In this document: piece after piece, positions 52,422 to 58,104 of the stretch
Layout of the letters: each line of letters opens with the position of its first letter
Position numbering within the stretch: position 1 is the first letter of the stretch
From: a virus
Strand: one strand, 5' to 3'
IMG/VR virus record: IMGVR_UViG_3300045993_000204
Coordinates: 1 to 58,104 of that record
DNA length: 58,104 nt
Program-made: the position numbers and the translations under genes
The notes under the pieces: model-generated
Seen by the model: only the letters and a program-made list of their open reading frames with translations
What the model was told of the DNA's origin: nothing
Databases searched by the model: none

Positions 52422-52864
52422 GGCTCATCGGCCATGACAGAGAAGCTGAGGCAGTTGAGTGGGTCAAGTCCAAGATCGGGATTGAGCACGGGGTTGGCTA
52501 TACCCAAGCGTTCAGTGCTGTGGACAAGGATAACGGTTTTGCTTTAGTGGTTGTGCTGAGTAACTTCAGCCCCGGCAACATTGACATTCACATAGCGGGT
52601 GAGCCTGACAAGATCCGTCCCCGGGTTTTTGCGCAGATGTTCAATCAGGTGTTTAGCTACGCCTTTCAGAAGCTCGGTGCCCGTAGGGTTACCGGCTTGA
52701 TAGCAAGCAAGAATCAGCAAGCCATGAGGTTTGCAGAGCTTGCCGGGTTTACAAAAGAAGGGGTATTGCGTAACGCTTTACCTGACGATAGCGTCTGTAT
52801 ATATTGCCTGCTAGCGGGCGAGTATTTGAACCACAAATGGTACGAGGTCCCCAATGTTCAATAA
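52418..52864 (+). CDS. GNAT acetyltransferase (148 aa)
   Basis: Start at MRLIGHDREAEAVEWVKSKI (52418, ATGA overlap). The GNAT signature lies in the second half: ALVVVLSNFSPG, VFSYAFQKLGARRVTGLIAS, NQQAMRFAELAGFTKEGVLR, then SVCIYCLLAGEY. Substrate unknown. Phage GNATs at this position (between nozzle and internal virion genes) recur in related genomes, suggesting a virion or lysate-stage target. Confidence 0.8.
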   Translation: MRLIGHDREAEAVEWVKSKIGIEHGVGYTQAFSAVDKDNGFALVVVLSNFSPGNIDIHIAGEPDKIRPRVFAQMFNQVFSYAFQKLGARRVTGLIASKNQQAMRFAELAGFTKEGVLRNALPDDSVCIYCLLAGEYLNHKWYEVPNVQ

Positions 52865-54749
52865 GAAGATTTTGCTTGATCAAGCCCGCAACAACCCGCA
52901 GATGCAGCAGGCGATTGACGTTATTGAATCGCGGATTGGGAATGTCTCCCTCACCCCTGAGATCATTCAGGAAATCATAGACTTCCTAGAGCTAGTACTG
53001 AGTCAGCCTGACAAGTACCCGCAGATGCGCCAGATGGTCATCAGCGAGAAGTATGCCACAGCAGCGGAGCTACCTGAGAAGTTTGACCCCATGTACCTAG
53101 GGGCAATGCTTATTGCTTTCTACGGACTGCATGACAGGTACAGCCAGCCTGCTAAGTTTGCCCGGGGCGGGCTGGCACAGGCGGTCCAGCACGTTGCGGC
53201 TCAAGGGCGTGGGGGTGACTCCATGCTTGCGCATATCAACCCACGAGAGGCAGAAGCTCTCCGTCGCATGGGCGGTTCAGGCGCTATTAACCCCAACACA
53301 GGCATAGTGGAATTCAAAGGAGGCATCGGTAAGTTACTAGGCGCTATTGCCCCCATTGTTCTGAATTTTATTGTGCCCGGGGCGGGGGCTGCTTTGGGTA
53401 CCGCGCTTGGCGCAACCGGCGTAGGCGCTTCGATTCTTGGAGGTGCGCTAATCGGGGGGGCCTCTTCTGCGCTTACTGGTGGCAATGCCTTGCAAGGGGC
53501 CGTGCTAGGCGGCATGGGCGGGGGAGCAGGCGAATGGCTAGGCGGTGCCACCTCCAACGCGCTCGGGCTGGATCTAGGCGCAACTGCTAGCAAAGCGCTA
53601 GGCAGCGGGTTGATTGGCGGAGTAATGGGCGCAGCCACTGGCAAGGGAGCTCTACAGGGGGCAGCGTCAGGCGCGGCAGGCTCATACCTGGGCGACACAG
53701 TTGGCGGATTGGGCTCGGGTGCTATAGGGGCAGGAGCGCAGGGCGCAGGGTCAATGTTCGGCAACATGATGGCAGCTGGGTATGATGCGGAAGACGCACT
53801 GTCCGGGGCTGCGCTGTCAGGCTTAGCGGCAGGCATGGGGTACAAAGGGACTGATGACCCTTCCTGGACTAAGCCGTCAGAAGCTGTGGTTGACAGTCTA
53901 AAGAACCCTGCTCCTGTGTCTGATCCGTATTCTGCATCAAATACGTTTGACACAGGTACCCCACAATCCAAGGCGCTCTTCACCCCAGCAGTTGCAGAAG
54001 CTGCTGTCCCGACTCCTGGAGTACCTGCAGGATTAGGGGGAGCAGCTACAGACACCAATGGAAACATCATCGGCATGGGCAAGGCTGCAAGTGCTTCCCC
54101 ATTGGCCGCAGCTGGAGCAGCAACGCAAGGGGAAAGCGGGAACTGGCTCAAAGACATGACTGTAGACAAGATGGCTAAACTGACAGCTATTGCTTCTACC
54201 GTCACCAGCCTGATGAAAGCTCCCCCTGCGATTCAATCGGCAGTTAGCGCGCTGAACCCACAACAGCAAGCCTATCTGAACCAGCCTGCAGTTGCATGGG
54301 ACTGGAGCAAGATGCAGAATGACGCCAATCAGCAAGGTATGAGCTTGAAAGAGTACATGGCTAACAACTGGAATAAGATCAGCGCCTACGGGCAGTCTAA
54401 CCCAGCTACAGCAGGCCAATACAACATGCCTAAAGGACCGGCAATTGCCCCAATAGCGCCTATAGGTTCTGCTCCAAAACAATTCGCAAGGGGCGGGCCA
54501 CTCACTGCTTTTGCGCAAGGCGCAGGGTCCGGGCGGGACGACACCATAGACGCCCGACTGTCGGATGGTGAGTACGTCATGGATGCAGAAACTGTGGCTT
54601 TACTAGGCGATGGGTCAAACAAGGCCGGGGCAGCAAGGCTAGATCAGATGCGTGAAGCTATTCGGGAGCATAAAGGCAAATCACTTGCAAGAGGCAAAAT
54701 TAGCGCAGACGCTAAGATGCCTCTGGCGTACCTCAAAGGAGCAAAATAA
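52854..54749 (+). CDS. Internal virion protein with ARGG and VMDAxxV motifs (631 aa)
   Basis: N-terminal helical domain (NNPQMQQAIDVIESRIGNVS), KFARGGLAQ near 103, a long Gly/Ala-rich hydrophobic stretch (about 155-330) of glycine-zipper type, then QFARGGPLTAFAQGAGSGRD and IDARLSDGEYVMDAETVALL. The last phrase is a recurrent phage motif. The hydrophobic zipper fits membrane insertion during DNA ejection. The stop overlaps the next ATG. Confidence 0.72.
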   Translation: MFNKKILLDQARNNPQMQQAIDVIESRIGNVSLTPEIIQEIIDFLELVLSQPDKYPQMRQMVISEKYATAAELPEKFDPMYLGAMLIAFYGLHDRYSQPAKFARGGLAQAVQHVAAQGRGGDSMLAHINPREAEALRRMGGSGAINPNTGIVEFKGGIGKLLGAIAPIVLNFIVPGAGAALGTALGATGVGASILGGALIGGASSALTGGNALQGAVLGGMGGGAGEWLGGATSNALGLDLGATASKALGSGLIGGVMGAATGKGALQGAASGAAGSYLGDTVGGLGSGAIGAGAQGAGSMFGNMMAAGYDAEDALSGAALSGLAAGMGYKGTDDPSWTKPSEAVVDSLKNPAPVSDPYSASNTFDTGTPQSKALFTPAVAEAAVPTPGVPAGLGGAATDTNGNIIGMGKAASASPLAAAGAATQGESGNWLKDMTVDKMAKLTAIASTVTSLMKAPPAIQSAVSALNPQQQAYLNQPAVAWDWSKMQNDANQQGMSLKEYMANNWNKISAYGQSNPATAGQYNMPKGPAIAPIAPIGSAPKQFARGGPLTAFAQGAGSGRDDTIDARLSDGEYVMDAETVALLGDGSNKAGAARLDQMREAIREHKGKSLARGKISADAKMPLAYLKGAK

Positions 54750-57469
54750 TGCCAAGCGTTACAGGCGACACCTCGGCAACCACCACAGTCAGTGGGGTTC
54801 CTGCTGCTAACTGGCAGCAAGATGCTATCCAGTCCCATGTCATCAACTCAGGCAACCTGGCTGCTACCCCATATCAAGCCTACCAGTTGCCCACAGTAGC
54901 AGGGCTGTCTCCTTTACAGGAGCAGGGCATCAACATGACTGCTACTGGGGTCGGTAGGTATCAAGGGGCTGTTGATCAGGCAATCGGTTCGCTTAGCGGG
55001 TCACTTGGTACAGGCAACGGGGGCTACTCAGGCGGAGGTGGGGGCGGAGGCGCTTCTTATATGGGTGCTGTTGGGGCTGTTGACCCAATGGGCGCAGCAA
55101 AGCCGGCTCTGGATGCCCAGACCAATGCGCTGAATACCACCGGGCAATATCTGGCCGCTCCTACTAACACCATGCAGACCTATGTGGACGCAGGGTTGGG
55201 CTTGAACGGTATGCAAGCTGCAGACCAGCATCTGACCCAAGCTACAAACGGCATAGCTGGGATGAACTACGCAGCAGGCTCTGATATTGTAAATGCAGGC
55301 CTAAGTTTAGCGGGGAAGCTTGACCCTTTAACAGGTGCTCAGACAGCTACTGCGGAAGGTGCAGGCATGGCAAGAGCCGCAGGGTCTGCAAACACAGTTG
55401 GGGCTTTGCAACAGGCGCAACAGCAAGCGCTAGCACAGAGCGGGCTAGGTACTGCCCAGCCATATTACAACTCGGCAATGCAGGGCATGACCGGGGCAGG
55501 AAATGTGAACACATCAAATGAGCTTGCCTCAGCCAATCAAGCTGCAATGGCGCAGAATGGGATGACCGCAGCCTCGCCCTACCTCAACACAGCAATGCAA
55601 GGGGCAACTGCAGCAGGTAATTTGAATACAGCTGCCGGGCTACAAGACGCTCAGCAGGCGTACCTAAACCCGGATATGCAGCGCAAGATGCTTGAAGCAG
55701 GCCAAGCCTACTACGGGCAAGCCGGTAAACTGGATGCTGTGGGAGCTGCTCAGCCTTACATGGATAAGGCTAATACATTGAGCGCCACTGCTGCGGCTAA
55801 CCCGCTGCTGGACAGAGCTGCAAGTATGAGCGGCTCAGCAGCTGCACAGCCGTACTTAGACCAAGCATCAGCTACCACAGCCCAATCCCTGCAAGAGCGG
55901 GCGCTGTCAGCCGCTGACCCTTATGCACAAGCTGCTGCGCAATCTTCTGCTGCAGGCGTGCAGCAGTACATGAACCCCTACAACGATGCTGTGGTAAACA
56001 GCATCGGGGAGCTAGGCGGGCGTAACTTGTCTGAAAACCTGCTGCCGAATGTCTCAGATGCGTTCATCAAAGCGGGCCAGTTCGGTGGATCCAGGATGGG
56101 CGAATTCGGCTCGCGTGCTGTTAGGGATACGCAAGAAGCAGTCCTGGCTCAACAAGCACAAGCTCTACAGCAAGGCTACGGCCAAGCACTTGGAGCATCA
56201 CAGGCCGACCTCTCTAGACAGGCGACTCTGGCAGGGACTATGGGGGGTGTAGCAGGAGCTGACTTGTCTCGCGTCATGCAGGGCGGAGCACAGTACGGCA
56301 ATCTTGCCCAGACTGCTGGGGGTTTGACCGCGCAGGAGCAAGCACAGCTAACTAACATTGGGCAGACCAAAGGCACCCTGACAAACCAAGAGCAGTCTAA
56401 TGTGGCTGGAATGGGCCAGTCAATGGGGGCACTGACCGGACAGCAGATGCAGAATCTTACCGCTTTGGGTAACGCACAAACGTCTGCGGGCCAGGCACAA
56501 CAGCAGTTCGGGCTCAATGCTGCCCAGCAAGTTCAACAAGCGCAGACTAGTGATGCAGCTCGTCAATTAGCCGCATCCCAGGCACAAGGTGCTCTGGGCG
56601 CTACAGCTGGGCAGCTCACGGCAGCACAGCAGACAGCAATGCTCAGAAGTAACGAAGCTAACCAAGCAGCTCAGTCGGGAGACGCAGCAAGACAACTAGC
56701 CGCTGCGCAAGCGCAGGCTGCACTAGGTACGTCAGCAGGCGGGCTGCAAACCCAACAGCAAGCTGCCATGCTAACTGCCGCCCAACAAGCCCAGGCAGCG
56801 CAGTCACAGGACTTGACCCGTCAGCTGGCCGCAGGGCAGCAGATTACTTCAGGCGGACAGTCGCTAGGCCAGCTGACACAAGCTCAGCAGGCGTTGCTAG
56901 CGCAGACCTCAATATCAGCAGGGCAGCTTGCTAATGCAGAAGTAGGACAGCGCGCAGACGCTATGGGCCAGATTGCAGGTATTGGTATGAATCGGGCTGC
57001 TTTGACCCAGGCTCAGCAGCAGGCAGTTCTAGCTTCTGGTCAAGCGCTTTCAGGCGCCCAGCAAGGGGCCATCACCAGCGGATTACAGCTGGCCAGCGGA
57101 TACGGAAGTCAGGCCAATACAATTGGCAACATTGCATCTAACCAGCAAAGCGCCTTAGCGTCAGCTGCGGCTTCTGGTGCATCTGCATCTAACGCGGCCG
57201 CGTCACAAGCTAATGCTGCGGCCCAGCTTGAAATATCTAGAGCCAACGCACTGGGTAGCCTAGCCAACACCGGGCAGGGCATGTACTACCGTGATGTTAG
57301 TGGGTTAAGTACTGCCGGCGGGTTACAGCAAACTCAGACACAAGCACAGCTTGATGCAGCTAAAGCGCAGTGGGCTGAGGGTAACAATTATGCGCAGTCA
57401 CAAGCAACCTGGTATGCGAACCAGCTCAAAGGCACCCAACTGCCAACCACTACCGTCACAGGCGGTTAA
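54749..57469 (+). CDS. Very large Gln/Ala-rich internal virion protein (906 aa)
   Basis: Almost entirely Ala/Gln/Gly with repeated short units such as AAQPYLDxA, LAxxQAQxALG and QLTxAQQxxLxxxG. Probably an extended helical protein, like the DNA-ejection proteins of podoviruses. A Gly run sits near residue 95. No catalytic motif. Codon use and strand match neighbours. Confidence 0.7.
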   Translation: MPSVTGDTSATTTVSGVPAANWQQDAIQSHVINSGNLAATPYQAYQLPTVAGLSPLQEQGINMTATGVGRYQGAVDQAIGSLSGSLGTGNGGYSGGGGGGGASYMGAVGAVDPMGAAKPALDAQTNALNTTGQYLAAPTNTMQTYVDAGLGLNGMQAADQHLTQATNGIAGMNYAAGSDIVNAGLSLAGKLDPLTGAQTATAEGAGMARAAGSANTVGALQQAQQQALAQSGLGTAQPYYNSAMQGMTGAGNVNTSNELASANQAAMAQNGMTAASPYLNTAMQGATAAGNLNTAAGLQDAQQAYLNPDMQRKMLEAGQAYYGQAGKLDAVGAAQPYMDKANTLSATAAANPLLDRAASMSGSAAAQPYLDQASATTAQSLQERALSAADPYAQAAAQSSAAGVQQYMNPYNDAVVNSIGELGGRNLSENLLPNVSDAFIKAGQFGGSRMGEFGSRAVRDTQEAVLAQQAQALQQGYGQALGASQADLSRQATLAGTMGGVAGADLSRVMQGGAQYGNLAQTAGGLTAQEQAQLTNIGQTKGTLTNQEQSNVAGMGQSMGALTGQQMQNLTALGNAQTSAGQAQQQFGLNAAQQVQQAQTSDAARQLAASQAQGALGATAGQLTAAQQTAMLRSNEANQAAQSGDAARQLAAAQAQAALGTSAGGLQTQQQAAMLTAAQQAQAAQSQDLTRQLAAGQQITSGGQSLGQLTQAQQALLAQTSISAGQLANAEVGQRADAMGQIAGIGMNRAALTQAQQQAVLASGQALSGAQQGAITSGLQLASGYGSQANTIGNIASNQQSALASAAASGASASNAAASQANAAAQLEISRANALGSLANTGQGMYYRDVSGLSTAGGLQQTQTQAQLDAAKAQWAEGNNYAQSQATWYANQLKGTQLPTTTVTGG

Positions 57470-57481
57470 CTAGGAGTAGAC

Positions 57482-58104
57482 ATGGGATACGAACTCAACA
57501 AACTGATGGCCCAGTACGGGGTAAGCTCTGCCACCCTGCCTGTGGAAAGCCTGGTGGCCCCGGCGGACAAGCCTGCCTATGACGCCTACAAGCAGGAGTA
57601 CATGAACAGGATGCAAGACACCCCGATGTATGCAAATCCTAATGACAGGATGATTCAGCCCGGCCCGCAGACCCCGCAAACCCCCAATGCTAGGCAAGAG
57701 GTAATGCAGCCCGGGGGCATGGGCATAGACGCCTACAACAAGAAACTGCTAGACTGGACGCGCGAAAACCCAAATGCTACTAATGAGCAGGTGGTGTCGG
57801 GCCAGGCAAAGTACGGCATAACAGGCAGGGACTTGTACGGTGCTACAGGTAACTACTGGGGTAATACGCTGCATGCGCCCGGCCCGCAAGGTCCGCAAGT
57901 ACCCCAAGTTGTACCTCCAAAAGTAGCTGAGCCTGTAGTTGCAGAACCTGGGGCACAACCAGTTACAGACGGCCCCTACAATGGGATGCCTCCCACGCAT
58001 CTACAGAACCAGGGGTGGTATGCACGCGGTGGTCCTGTCAAGTTTGAAGACGGGGGATTTGTGGAAGAAGACGGGTTAGACAACCTAGCTAGCAGGTATC
58101 CTGA
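57482..58104 (+). CDS. Internal virion protein, N-terminal part (continues at position 1)
   Basis: ATG at 57482 with TAGGAG upstream; open to the window end and continuing in the same frame at positions 1-1283, giving 592 residues. N-terminal 160 residues are Pro/Asn/Gln-rich and include AQYGVSSATLPVESLVAPAD and a Pro/Val-rich segment before YARGGPVK. Listed in two parts only because of the linear window. Confidence 0.78.
   Translation, partial: MGYELNKLMAQYGVSSATLPVESLVAPADKPAYDAYKQEYMNRMQDTPMYANPNDRMIQPGPQTPQTPNARQEVMQPGGMGIDAYNKKLLDWTRENPNATNEQVVSGQAKYGITGRDLYGATGNYWGNTLHAPGPQGPQVPQVVPPKVAEPVVAEPGAQPVTDGPYNGMPPTHLQNQGWYARGGPVKFEDGGFVEEDGLDNLASRYP
57978..58104. repeat. Terminal direct repeat, right copy
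   Basis: Identical to 1-127; see the left copy. Confidence 0.95.

Noticed and set aside
1-58104. tRNA genes, integrase, excisionase and toxin-antitoxin pairs
   Set aside because: I found no cloverleaf with a T-loop GTTCRA signature, no tyrosine or serine recombinase motif and no recognisable toxin; a virulent lifestyle is likely but not proven.

Overview
The window is the genome of a tailed bacteriophage of podovirus-like (short-tailed) build. It carries a complete DNA-packaging, capsid, connector and tail-fibre set and several large internal (ejection-type) proteins, but I see no tape measure, tail tube or sheath, integrase or tRNA gene. The first 127 bases are identical to the last 127 (1-127 = 57978-58104). 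That is what an assembler leaves at the join of a circular contig, so the real genome is probably a 57,977-bp circular or circularly permuted molecule, and one gene (57482 to 1283) runs across the join. Host (inference): several promoter-proximal genes use AGAAAG-type leaders, which pair with the CUUUCU 3' tail I recall for betaproteobacterial 16S rRNA. Many small early proteins also resemble those of Burkholderiales phages. A freshwater betaproteobacterium is my best guess, not a demonstration.

Layout. Two transcription arms diverge from a 927-bp intergenic region (24523-25449) and converge, with overlapping stop codons, at about 3.2 kb. The left arm (24522 down to 3201, minus strand) is the early/middle region. 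It holds a winged-helix-like regulator candidate (24064), a Toprim/VapE-type primase-helicase (19803), a T4 DenV-type pyrimidine-dimer glycosylase (17583), a family A DNA polymerase (13870), a PD-(D/E)XK nuclease (12842), a VRR-NUC nuclease and SNF2-type helicase pair (12520/11210), a second regulator paralogue (10682), a nucleotide block (thymidylate-synthase-fold enzyme with an Asn-to-Asp specificity change, MazG-like pyrophosphatase, dCMP-deaminase-like protein), and then a run of very small, tightly overlapped genes (8.2-3.2 kb), several of them tandem paralogues. HNH endonuclease genes, some decaying, sit between the replication genes.

The right arm (25450 to 58104 and on to 3214, plus strand) is the late region: probable small terminase, large terminase, a PcfJ-domain protein, portal, GroES-like protein, scaffold, a GIY-YIG endonuclease insert, decoration protein and Mu-type major capsid protein, connector, a block of tail-fibre/tip proteins, a papain-like protein, a lysis cassette (small membrane proteins, SAR-type GH24 endolysin, i-spanin with embedded o-spanin), more tail proteins, a GNAT acetyltransferase and four large Ala/Gly/Gln-rich internal virion proteins.

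The most interesting signals are: (1) eleven 20-bp repeats directly followed by six more units of a different 20-bp repeat in the divergent region; (2) early promoters whose predicted transcripts begin with a small hairpin showing a compensatory base change, together with a shared GAAAGAWCYTATG start context; (3) the probable dCMP-specific thymidylate-synthase homologue, suggesting modified cytosine; (4) a helicase with no usable start outside the upstream nuclease gene but an in-phase G_GGT_TTG slippery site; (5) a zinc-finger module shared by homing endonucleases and a coiled-coil protein lacking a nuclease domain; (6) gene fossils, including a 13-codon remnant of a duplicated early gene.
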